From assembly GCA_028818755.1 (NCBI GenBank), contig JAPPNF010000170.1:1-53341 (forward strand): DNA of 53,341 nucleotides, written 5' to 3'. Below are positions 6,871-14,486 of the stretch, piece after piece (the stretch's first letter is position 1; each line of letters starts with the position of its first letter). Below the pieces are notes generated by a model. That model ran no database searches. It was not told the DNA's origin and saw only the letters and a list, made by a program, of their open reading frames with translations. Both the position numbers and the translations under genes were made by a program. The DNA comes from Deltaproteobacteria bacterium. GTDB lineage: Bacteria; Desulfobacterota; Binatia; UBA9968; JAJDTQ01.

Positions 6871-8868
6871 CTAACCTCCGAACAGCACCCCCTCCGCCCA
6901 CAGCACCTTGAACACGCCCTCGAAGAGGCCCCACACCAGGAGGAAGGCGATGGCGGCCATCAGCACGGCGATCCACAGCCGCTCCCCGCCCTCGACCAGG
7001 CAATAGAGGAACACGAAGAGCGGGACGGCTACGGTGATGCCCACGAGCCACACGGCCAGCGCCGCGCCCACGAACCATGCGAAGAACGCCATCGTGCGCC
7101 GGCGTTCCGATGCGGCATCGAGTTCCCCGCTGAAGCTTTCGTCCATCTCGACCCCGCCCGCTGCCGGCTCCCTGCCGGTGGTCACCCTGAAGAGTTGCCA
7201 CAGGGCCAGCGCCGCACCGGGGACCGCGGCGATGTAGAGCGGCATGAGCTTGGCGATGAACGGCCACTCGAAGCCGATCCGGATGGCGAGGAGGAAGAAC
7301 GCCAGAAAGCCCAGCACCAGCAGGGTTTCCCAGTTGACCCGGACCCCCGCGGGGACGCTCTCCCCTGCCGGCTTCTCACCCGGTTCCTCGCCCGACCTCG
7401 TGCGCGCCCGCCGGCTCCACAGGGTATAACCGAGGGTTCCGGTCACGAGGATGAGCAACACCAGCACCGAGGGCCGCCCCAGCCATTCGAAGCCGTAGCG
7501 GGCGGTGGAGATGTAGAGGTACTTCTCCATGATGATGCCGAGAATCATGCCGAGGATGAGCGGCGGCCGGGGATAGCCGAAGCGCTTCATGAAGTAGCCG
7601 ACGAAACCGAACGACACCACCGTCACCAGGTCCAGGGGACTTTGGTTGGCGTTGAGGGCGCCGATGAGCACGAACCCCAGGATCGACGGCACGATGATCG
7701 AGTAGCGCAGCTCCGCGAGCCTGGCCAGTTGGTTCGAGAAGACGAGCCCCAGGCTGCCGCCGATGACGCTGGCGATGCCCAGCACCCAGATGATGCTGTA
7801 GACCACGTCGGCGTTGCGCTCGAGCATGAACGGCCCGGGAGCGAACCCCATGGTGGTGAGGGCGAACAGGAAGAGGGCCGACACCAGGCTGCCCGGCACC
7901 CCAAGCGTGAGGGTGGGTATCAGGGTGCCGCCGTCCTTGGCATCGTTGGAGGCTTCCGGTGCGATGACCCCGCGTACGTCGCCCTTGCCGAAGGTCTCCT
8001 TGGCGCCCTTGCATGTCTGGGCGGCGTGACCGTAGCTGAGCCAGTCCACCACCTGTGCTCCCAGGCCCGGGACGATGCCGACCCAGACGCCGAGGAAGCT
8101 GCACCGGACCACCAGCCAGACGTTGCGGAAGGCGTCCCTGATGCCGTCCAGGAGCCGTCCCGCCAGGGGCGCCGGCTCGCGCTCCACACCCACCCTGGCG
8201 AGCGCCATCTCCAGGGCGGACGGCACCCCGAAGAGCGCCAGCGTGGCCACCGCCAGGGGCACCCCCTCCAGCAGGTAGGGCTGGTCGAACACGAAGCGCA
8301 TGACCCCCGATTGGGGCTGGATCCCCACCACCGAGATGACCAGCCCGGCGGCGCCGGCCATGAGCCCCTTCAGGGGTCTCGGACCGGCCAGCACCGAGAC
8401 CATGCTGACGCCCCACAGGGCCACGACGAAGAGTTCGGGGGAGCCGAGAAAGAGAATGAGCGCCTGGGCCACCGGGATGGCCGCCGCCAGCGTCGCGGTG
8501 CCCACCAGGCTCCCGAGGATGCCGGCGGTGAACGCCGCCCCCAGGGCGCGCCGGGCCTGGCCGCCGCGGCCCATGGGATAGCCGTCCATCACCGTGGCCT
8601 GGGAGCCGGCGCCGCCGGGAATGCCGAAGAGTACCGGCAGGTAGGCGCTGCAGGTGCTGCTGACCGCGTCCATGCCGATAAGGAAGGCGATGGCCACCAG
8701 CGGGTCCCACTGGGTCACCACCGACAGGAACAGGGCGTACATCAACGGGGTGCCCAGGCCCTGGGGGGTAATGGCCGTGAAGGTGCCGACGCTGATGCCG
8801 GCGAGCATCCCGATCAGAACAGTCAGCGAAAGGAGGTTTTGCAGACCTTGGAAGGCGGCTTCGAACAT
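6871..8868 (-). CDS. TctA-TctB fusion permease of a TTT transporter
   Basis: 665 residues. Residues 1-500 are a full TctA domain (GGAGSQATVMDGYPMGRGGQ near 83-102, and APEASNDAKDGGTLIPTLTL near 295-314). A charged linker (SRRARTRSGEEPGEKPAGES) leads into a C-terminal ~160-residue region with four hydrophobic helices (NWETLLVLGFLAFFLLAIRI, FIAKLMPLYIAAVPGAALAL, then two more). Its topology matches TctB, so both membrane subunits appear fused in one chain. Its partner is probably the binding protein encoded just upstream at 8978-10042. This is the second TTT permease in one operon. Confidence 0.88.
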   Translation of the reverse strand: MFEAAFQGLQNLLSLTVLIGMLAGISVGTFTAITPQGLGTPLMYALFLSVVTQWDPLVAIAFLIGMDAVSSTCSAYLPVLFGIPGGAGSQATVMDGYPMGRGGQARRALGAAFTAGILGSLVGTATLAAAIPVAQALILFLGSPELFVVALWGVSMVSVLAGPRPLKGLMAGAAGLVISVVGIQPQSGVMRFVFDQPYLLEGVPLAVATLALFGVPSALEMALARVGVEREPAPLAGRLLDGIRDAFRNVWLVVRCSFLGVWVGIVPGLGAQVVDWLSYGHAAQTCKGAKETFGKGDVRGVIAPEASNDAKDGGTLIPTLTLGVPGSLVSALFLFALTTMGFAPGPFMLERNADVVYSIIWVLGIASVIGGSLGLVFSNQLARLAELRYSIIVPSILGFVLIGALNANQSPLDLVTVVSFGFVGYFMKRFGYPRPPLILGMILGIIMEKYLYISTARYGFEWLGRPSVLVLLILVTGTLGYTLWSRRARTRSGEEPGEKPAGESVPAGVRVNWETLLVLGFLAFFLLAIRIGFEWPFIAKLMPLYIAAVPGAALALWQLFRVTTGREPAAGGVEMDESFSGELDAASERRRTMAFFAWFVGAALAVWLVGITVAVPLFVFLYCLVEGGERLWIAVLMAAIAFLLVWGLFEGVFKVLWAEGVLFGG

Positions 8869-8936
8869 GGAGACCTATCGGTCTGAAGCACACGTGCCGA
8901 GACGCGTGCGGTGGGCGCCACCGGGCACGCATGGGC

Positions 8937-8965
8937 GCGGGGGCGGGTTCCGGACCCGCCCCCGC
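8937..8965. promoter_or_regulatory. GC-rich hairpin in the binding-protein/permease gap
   Basis: GCGGGGGCGGGT and ACCCGCCCCCGC form a 12-bp stem with a 5-base loop, 12 bases after the stop of the upstream binding-protein gene. There is no T-tract. An overlapping alternative stem (CCGCCCAAA with TTTGGGCGG) includes that stop codon. Such hairpins after a binding-protein gene commonly protect the upstream mRNA and lower permease expression. Confidence 0.5.
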
Positions 8966-8977
8966 CCAAACTACCGT

Positions 8978-10042
8978 CTATTTGGGCGGCTGGTGCCCGA
9001 GGCGCTTGAATTCCTTCATGATCGCGGGCTTCCAATCGGTATAGATCTTCACCGCTTCCCACACCTCGGCGCTGTCGGCGACGCCGGCGTAGGGCCGGAT
9101 GCCGACGAACTTCTCCCAGTCCTTCTTGAACTTGGGGTCCTCGCCGGCGGTGACCAGCGCCTTCTCGTAGGCCGCGCGGATGGACTCCGGCGTTCCCGGC
9201 GGGAGCGCCACGCTGCCGCCCAGCCTGCTGGTGGCGTTCATCTTCCTGATGAGATTCTTGTGGATCTCCTTGTCCGTGAACGTGATCAGTGCCGGCGTCT
9301 TGGCAAACAGCGGCCCGGGAATCGGCGGAAGGTTTTCCGGCAGGCTCATGGCCACGTGGGCCACCACCTCCTGCTTCTCGACCCAGTCCGGGCGGTCGCG
9401 CTTGAAGGACGCCGAGTCGTTCACGCGGCCGTCGATCTCGCCCTTTTCCATGGCCAGGTACATCTCCGGCGTGGAGTAGCCGAGGACCCACCGGACTTTC
9501 AGACCCAGCACCTCGGCCATGAGGCGGCCGTAGAGGTAACTGCGATGGCCCACTCCCTGGGCCCCCAAGGCCACCTCCCGGCTGCGCAGGTCGTCGATGG
9601 TCTTGAAGCCTGACTTCTTCGTGGTGAAGAGCACGTTACGCTGCTTGCCGGTCCTGACGGAGCCGACCCACTTGTACTCGCGAGGCTTGTAGGTGGCGCC
9701 GGGAGCTCCGAAGTAAGGCGCTTCCATGTCCGACGACACCACGATACCCGCCACGCTGCCGTCCGGTCTCGACTTGGAGAACTTGAGCTGGGCAGGGATC
9801 CCCTTGCCGCCGGGGATGTTCTGCACGAGGATCGTCGGCTGTCCCGGCAGGTTGGCGGCCAGGTGCCTGGCGATGGTGCGGGCGATCCGGTCGCGCCGGC
9901 CGCCGGGCCGGGTGCCCAGGATCATGGTGATGGTCTTGCCCTTGAAATCCGCGGCGACGGCGTCGTCCGTGGAGGACAGGACCGGCAAGCCCAGGTTCAG
10001 ACAAGCGGCCAGCATGATCGTTGAAAGGACGATGCGAAACAT
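8978..10042 (-). CDS. TTT substrate-binding protein (Bug-like)
   Basis: The start is taken at the ATG that follows GAGGAGTC, which gives 354 residues (an upstream in-frame start would add 7). The N-terminus is a signal peptide (MFRIVLSTIMLAACLNLGLP, cleavage near AVA-ADF). The mature protein carries the Bug-type segment GKTITMILGTRPGGRRDRIA and then NIPGGKGIPA. RPGGRRDRIA replaces the usual PGGxxD pocket motif and is unusually basic, which may point to a strongly anionic ligand. It follows the CoA-ligase gene after 17 bases and precedes the TctA-TctB fusion, its likely permease. Confidence 0.88.
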   Translation of the reverse strand: MFRIVLSTIMLAACLNLGLPVLSSTDDAVAADFKGKTITMILGTRPGGRRDRIARTIARHLAANLPGQPTILVQNIPGGKGIPAQLKFSKSRPDGSVAGIVVSSDMEAPYFGAPGATYKPREYKWVGSVRTGKQRNVLFTTKKSGFKTIDDLRSREVALGAQGVGHRSYLYGRLMAEVLGLKVRWVLGYSTPEMYLAMEKGEIDGRVNDSASFKRDRPDWVEKQEVVAHVAMSLPENLPPIPGPLFAKTPALITFTDKEIHKNLIRKMNATSRLGGSVALPPGTPESIRAAYEKALVTAGEDPKFKKDWEKFVGIRPYAGVADSAEVWEAVKIYTDWKPAIMKEFKRLGHQPPK

Positions 10043-10059
10043 GACTCCTCCTCTGTGTG

Positions 10060-11739
10060 TCAATGGAACCTTCCCGCGGTCACCTCGTTCCGCAGGATTT
10101 TCCCCACCGGGCTCTTGGGAAGAGCCTCGGCGAACTCGATGCGATATGGAATCTTGAAGTGCGCCAGCTCTTCCCTGAGACTCTGACGCAGCGATTCGGC
10201 CAGGCCGGCCGAGGGATCGCAGCCCTCCGCCGGAACCACCACCCCGAGCACCCGGTTGCCGATCTCGGGATCGGGCTCGGGCACCACCACGGCCTCGGCT
10301 ACCGCGGGGTGGCGCTGGAGCGCGTTCTCCACTTCCGTGGGCACCAGGAACAACCCGCGGGTCTTGAAGCAGTCATCGCTGCGGCCGGCGATGAAGAAGT
10401 ATCCCTCTTCGTCCCGGTAGGCCAGGTCGCCGGTGTCGTAGACGCCGTCGCGGCGGACCGCTTCGGTCCGCTCGGGGTCGGCGTAGTATTCGAGAAAGAG
10501 CCCCGGGTCTTCGGTGGAGATCACCGTCCGCCCCACGGCGCCGTCCGTCACCGTACGGCCGTCGTCGTCGACGATGTCGATACCCACCCCCGGGGCGGGC
10601 ACGCCCACCGAGCCCGGCTTGACCGGATGCCGCGCCCCCTGTCCCACCACGAGCTGGTACTCGGACACGCCGTAATGCTCATACATCTCGCAGCCGAAGC
10701 GCGACTTCCATTCGCGATAGGTGGCTTCCCGGAGCGCCTCGCCGGTGGAGTGGGCGCCCCGGAGCGTGTGGATGTCATAGGCGTCCTCCATGCCCTCGGC
10801 GGCCAGCATACGGCGGTAGACCGTGGCCACGGAATGGAGCAGCGTCACGCCCAGTTCCTGCACGTGCTCCAGCACGTTCTCGGGCGTGGCGCGTCCGGAC
10901 AGCGCCGCGCTGGCGACCCCGTTCCTGAGCGCGAACAGCAGGTTGTGGCCCAGGGCGCTGATGAAGCTCCACTCGCCGGTGGCCATCACCACGTCGCCGG
11001 GCTCGGGCGGCAGCCGGTAGCGGTTCAGGTCCCCCAGCGCGACGATCCAGCGATGGGCGTGGACGATGCACTTGGGCCGGCCGGTCGTGCCGGAGGTGCA
11101 CACCATGAAGGCCGGCTCGTGGGCCGACGTGTCCCGGGTGGCGACCTCTTCCGGGGACTCGTGGACGAGGGAGCCGAAGGGCACTTCACCGACCCCCGCC
11201 TCTCCCGCGCATACCATGGTCCGCAGACCCATGGCCTCACGCAGGTCGCGCAGGGCCTGCGCGCGGCTGCTCTCGGTCACGGCCAGCTTCGGCGCCGTCT
11301 GTTCGAGGATGGCCTGGACTTCCCGCACCCCCAGCAACGAGTTGACCACCACCGGCAGCGCGCCGAGCTTAACCGCGGCCAGAAAGGCGGTGGCGAACTC
11401 CACCGAGTTGGGCATCTGCACCAGCACCCGGTCGCCCGGTGAAACCCCCAACTCCACCAGACTCCGGGCGAAGCCGTGCACCCGGCCGCGAAGCTCCCGG
11501 TAGCTGACGGAACCGCCGCGCCACACCATGGCGGTGCGGTCGCCATGGCCGGAGGCGGCCGGACGCTCCAGGGCTTCGTCGGCGATGTTGAGTCGGGGAG
11601 GGATCTCGCGATAGCCCGGCCACGGCGCGGGCTGTCCGGACCTCCCGGTCCCGGCCGCCCCTGGATTCCCGCTTTCGCGGGAATGACCGGAGGAAGGGCG
11701 GGAATGACGTTCCGGGGACGTCGGCGCCCGTTCGCTCAC
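10060..11739 (-). CDS. Acyl/aryl-CoA ligase (AMP-forming, benzoate-CoA-ligase-like)
   Basis: 559 residues of the ANL superfamily. Visible motifs are VCTSGTTGRPKCIVHAHRW (A3, phosphate loop), YEHYGVSEYQ (A5), DGVYDTGDLAYRDEEGYFFI (A7), GRSDDCFKTRG (A8) and PKSPVGKILRNEV with the A10 lysine. The N-terminal YREIPPRLNIADEAL resembles benzoate/acyl-CoA ligases of aromatic catabolism. It activates a carboxylic acid to its CoA thioester with ATP. The start is a GTG whose next base completes the GTGA overlap with the crotonase stop. The first ~35 residues are low-complexity and include SRESGNPG, which is the translation of a widespread palindromic repeat, so the native N-terminus may have been altered by an insertion. 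Substrate is unknown. Confidence 0.88.
   Translation of the reverse strand: MSERAPTSPERHSRPSSGHSRESGNPGAAGTGRSGQPAPWPGYREIPPRLNIADEALERPAASGHGDRTAMVWRGGSVSYRELRGRVHGFARSLVELGVSPGDRVLVQMPNSVEFATAFLAAVKLGALPVVVNSLLGVREVQAILEQTAPKLAVTESSRAQALRDLREAMGLRTMVCAGEAGVGEVPFGSLVHESPEEVATRDTSAHEPAFMVCTSGTTGRPKCIVHAHRWIVALGDLNRYRLPPEPGDVVMATGEWSFISALGHNLLFALRNGVASAALSGRATPENVLEHVQELGVTLLHSVATVYRRMLAAEGMEDAYDIHTLRGAHSTGEALREATYREWKSRFGCEMYEHYGVSEYQLVVGQGARHPVKPGSVGVPAPGVGIDIVDDDGRTVTDGAVGRTVISTEDPGLFLEYYADPERTEAVRRDGVYDTGDLAYRDEEGYFFIAGRSDDCFKTRGLFLVPTEVENALQRHPAVAEAVVVPEPDPEIGNRVLGVVVPAEGCDPSAGLAESLRQSLREELAHFKIPYRIEFAEALPKSPVGKILRNEVTAGRFH
11661..11708. repeat. Short dispersed palindromic repeat inside the CoA-ligase 5' end
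   Basis: GGATTCCCGCTTTCGCGGGA is an inverted pair of TCCCGC/GCGGGA, followed by AATGACC and a second partial GCGGGAATGACG. This type of repeat is familiar from many proteobacterial intergenic regions. Here it lies within the open frame of the ligase, where it encodes the SRESGNPG stretch. Confidence 0.7.
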
Positions 11740-12644
11740 TCCTTCTTGCCTCCGCTCTTGTCCGGAAACGGCCAGCCGGCGTCGTAGGGGTAGGTGTAGC
11801 GCGGCGGGCGCTTTTCCTTGAACGCCCGCATGCCCTCCTGGCAGTCCTTGGTGCGGGTGATCTCGAGCACCGACTCCAGCTCCTCGCGATAGCCTTCGTC
11901 GGTGCGGTTCCAGTTCCAGTACATCTTGACCAGCCGCTTGGCGTGGCGCACCGACAGGTAGGGATTGGCGGCGATCCTGGCGGCCAGGGCGAAGGCCTCC
12001 TCCATCAGCTTCTCGTGCGGCACCACCTCGTCCACCAGCCCGATGCGCAACGCCTCCCCGGCGTCGATGATGTCGCCGGTGAGGATCAGGCGCATGGCCC
12101 GGCCGATTCCCACGAGCTTGGGGAGGTTGCGGGAGCCGCCGCTTTCGGGAACGAAACCCGCCGGCACCGCCACCTCGCCGAACCGTGCCCGGTCCGAGGC
12201 GATGCGCATGTCGCACAGCGTGGTCATCTCCAGTCCCACCCCGACGGCGGGACCGTTCACCGCGGCGATGGTGGGCTGCGGCAGGTCCTCGAGCTTGCGC
12301 ATGGCGCTCTGCAGCACCCGGTGCCGGAGGTCGTTCAGGAAATACTCCGCCAGCTCCTTGTACGGACCCTCGATGCCGCTGGAACCCTCGAACGCCCCCA
12401 GCACGGCGCCTTCCGAGGTGAGGTCGCCGCCGGCGCAGAAGCCGCGCCCCTCGCCCGTGAGGATCACCACCTTGAGCACGGAGTTGCGGGCGATCTCGTT
12501 GCACAGGGCGTCGAGCTCCAGCCGCATCAGCGGGTCCACCGCGTTGAGCTGGTCCGGACGGCTCAGTGTGAGGACGCCGATGCAGGGTTCTCCCGGCCGC
12601 AGCGGGTTGTCGCGCACGACCCACTTGAGCGTCTTGTAGTCCAT
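11736..12644 (-). CDS. Enoyl-CoA hydratase/isomerase (crotonase) family protein
   Basis: 302 residues. Both oxyanion-hole segments are present: EGRGFCAGGDLTSE (about 64-77) and VNGPAVGVGLEMTTLCDMRI (about 129-148). SGGSRNLPKLVGIGRAMRLI follows, where an active-site acid often sits. The C-terminus (YTYPYDAGWPFPDKSGG) extends slightly beyond the usual ~260 residues. It acts on a CoA thioester, most simply the product of the adjacent CoA ligase, with which it overlaps by 4 bases. It lies 12 bases after the UbiD gene. Hydration, isomerisation or ring cleavage are all possible in this family. Confidence 0.88.
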   Translation of the reverse strand: MDYKTLKWVVRDNPLRPGEPCIGVLTLSRPDQLNAVDPLMRLELDALCNEIARNSVLKVVILTGEGRGFCAGGDLTSEGAVLGAFEGSSGIEGPYKELAEYFLNDLRHRVLQSAMRKLEDLPQPTIAAVNGPAVGVGLEMTTLCDMRIASDRARFGEVAVPAGFVPESGGSRNLPKLVGIGRAMRLILTGDIIDAGEALRIGLVDEVVPHEKLMEEAFALAARIAANPYLSVRHAKRLVKMYWNWNRTDEGYREELESVLEITRTKDCQEGMRAFKEKRPPRYTYPYDAGWPFPDKSGGKKE

Positions 12645-12656
12645 GGGACCTCCCGG

Positions 12657-14336
12657 TCAGTCCTCGTCCTCGCCGTAGAAGGAGGTGTTGGGCAGGATCT
12701 CGCTGGTCCGCCGGCGCTGCCGCGCGATCTTGGTGCCGGTCTTCCAGAACTCGCCGCGCGTGGCCAGGGCGGCCTCCTGCTCCAGCTCGGCGTTCCAGTC
12801 TCCCAGCGAATAGCCGAACCAGGGCGACTGGGGCTCGAGCTCCGGCAGCCCCAGCTCCTCCCAGAGCTTCCGGCCCCGCTCCATGTATTCCCGGGTAGGC
12901 AGGGAGATGGGCGGCAGCTTGTCCTTGAGGGTGGCGTCCCAGAGCAGGCACGAGTCTTCGGCGGAGCCGCGCGCATCGTGGCGCGGCGCGTGGCCCACGT
13001 CCATGCCGTGCATGATCTGAACGTCGCGGTGCGGCTTGGAGCGGTAGCCCATGGCCCAGAACACGGCGTCGAGGTTGTCGGGGTCGATATCCTCGTCCAC
13101 GGCGATGACGATCTTGGACATGGAGGGACGGAAGGCCACCGCCCCCATGAGCGCGCGCCACACCTCCGCGGGGCTGGGCTTGCGCATCTGGATCACGGTG
13201 AGCTTCTGGGTGGCGGTAAGGGGCTCGTGGAGCATCACCCGCACGACGCTCTTGACGCCGATGCCGTCGCGCAAATGCTCCAGGTAGATCGGCTCGTAGG
13301 CCATCTTCTTGATGACGCTGGACTCCGACGGCGTCACCTGGCTGATGATGGAGCACAGGACGGCATCGCGGCGGCGGGTGATGCAGGTGACCTCCATGAA
13401 CGGGTTGTACTCCTTGGGGTTCACGTGGCCGTGGGACTCGCCGAAGGGCGCCTCTGGCTCCAGCCACTCGGTGGAGACGAAGCCCTCGACGATGATCTCC
13501 GCGTCTGCCGGCACCATCACCGGCACCGTACGGGCTTGGGTTGTCCGGATCGGCGCCTTCACCAGCCCCCCCGCCACCGAGAACTCGTCGAGATCGTAGG
13601 CGAGCTTCTGCGCGGCCACGTAGGAGATGGCGGGGACGCCGCCGATGCACAGCGCCACCGGCATCTTCTCGCCCCGTTCCCGGTACTTGAGCCAATGCCG
13701 GTAGATCCCCTGTCCCAGCTCGATGGACGGATTGCAGCCGACCCGGTCACGGGCCTTGATCATGGCCCGATAGGTGCCGATGTTGTGCACGCCGCTGTCG
13801 GGGTCGCGCGATACGAAATGGGCCGCGCTCACGTACGGCGCGTTGTCCCAGCCGGGCGTCGAGATAGGCACCGGGATGCCGTCCATGCCCCGCCCCCGGC
13901 TCTTGATCTGCGCACCGGAAAAGACCACCTCGTGCACCGGCGCGTGCGCCGAGGGGATCTCCACCGGCTCCACGGGATTGGTCTTGGCGTCGGCCCACAG
14001 GGCGTTGATGTCCGTGTCCTCGTCGCACCCCAGGCCGATGCGGTAGATGCGCCGGTTGGCCGCCAGCACGCCGATGGCCACCGGGATGTCGTAGCGCTTC
14101 CCCTTGGCGTCCACCGGCTGCTCGAACAGGAACGCCTTGCGGTCCCGTTCCTTGATGCCTCCCCGGAACTGCCAGCGCACCAGCGGATGCATGTCCTGGT
14201 CCTTGTCGACGGGCCGGTCCACGCGGATCAGCAGGCCGGCGTCGTCCAGGCGGCGAAGATGTTCGTGAAGGTCCGGGTAGGCTCGTTCCGGTATTTTCCG
14301 CGCCGCGCTCGCGATCCTGGGGTTCCTCTTTGCCAT
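12657..14336 (-). CDS. UbiD-family (de)carboxylase
   Basis: 559 residues, longer than UbiD itself (~490) and nearer to the UbiD-like decarboxylases of aromatic metabolism. Conserved stretches include HNIGTYRAMI (R190 in the prenyl-FMN/active-site strand), VPADAEIIVEGFVSTEWLEP (about 275-294) and PFGESHGHV (297-305), the glutamate-rich segment expected in the family. These enzymes use prenylated FMN to decarboxylate, or sometimes carboxylate, unsaturated or aromatic acids. No UbiX is encoded in the window, so the cofactor must come from elsewhere. It is the first gene of the minus-strand operon. The 150-base gap upstream is divergent from mfd and must contain both promoters; I could not place them convincingly. 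Confidence 0.9.
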   Translation of the reverse strand: MAKRNPRIASAARKIPERAYPDLHEHLRRLDDAGLLIRVDRPVDKDQDMHPLVRWQFRGGIKERDRKAFLFEQPVDAKGKRYDIPVAIGVLAANRRIYRIGLGCDEDTDINALWADAKTNPVEPVEIPSAHAPVHEVVFSGAQIKSRGRGMDGIPVPISTPGWDNAPYVSAAHFVSRDPDSGVHNIGTYRAMIKARDRVGCNPSIELGQGIYRHWLKYRERGEKMPVALCIGGVPAISYVAAQKLAYDLDEFSVAGGLVKAPIRTTQARTVPVMVPADAEIIVEGFVSTEWLEPEAPFGESHGHVNPKEYNPFMEVTCITRRRDAVLCSIISQVTPSESSVIKKMAYEPIYLEHLRDGIGVKSVVRVMLHEPLTATQKLTVIQMRKPSPAEVWRALMGAVAFRPSMSKIVIAVDEDIDPDNLDAVFWAMGYRSKPHRDVQIMHGMDVGHAPRHDARGSAEDSCLLWDATLKDKLPPISLPTREYMERGRKLWEELGLPELEPQSPWFGYSLGDWNAELEQEAALATRGEFWKTGTKIARQRRRTSEILPNTSFYGEDED

Positions 14337-14486
14337 GTCGGGGGTCCTTTTCCGTGGGGAGTATTGTGTGGTTTCCGGCTGCGATGAACTGTAACGTACC
14401 GGCGGCGGCGAAGTCCAGGGAAGCTGGTTTGCGGGCGCCGCCTTGCTTCGGTTACACTTCCCGTTCCTGGCGAGGTAACCGGCCCG

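Noticed and set aside
10060..13695. One 1211-codon frame that includes the CoA ligase
   Set aside because: Only the last ~560 codons carry ligase motifs; the upstream part is out-of-frame translation of the crotonase and UbiD genes.
11943..14387. 814-codon open frame antisense to the crotonase and UbiD genes
   Set aside because: It runs across two clear genes and their gap and shows no family motif; shadow frame.
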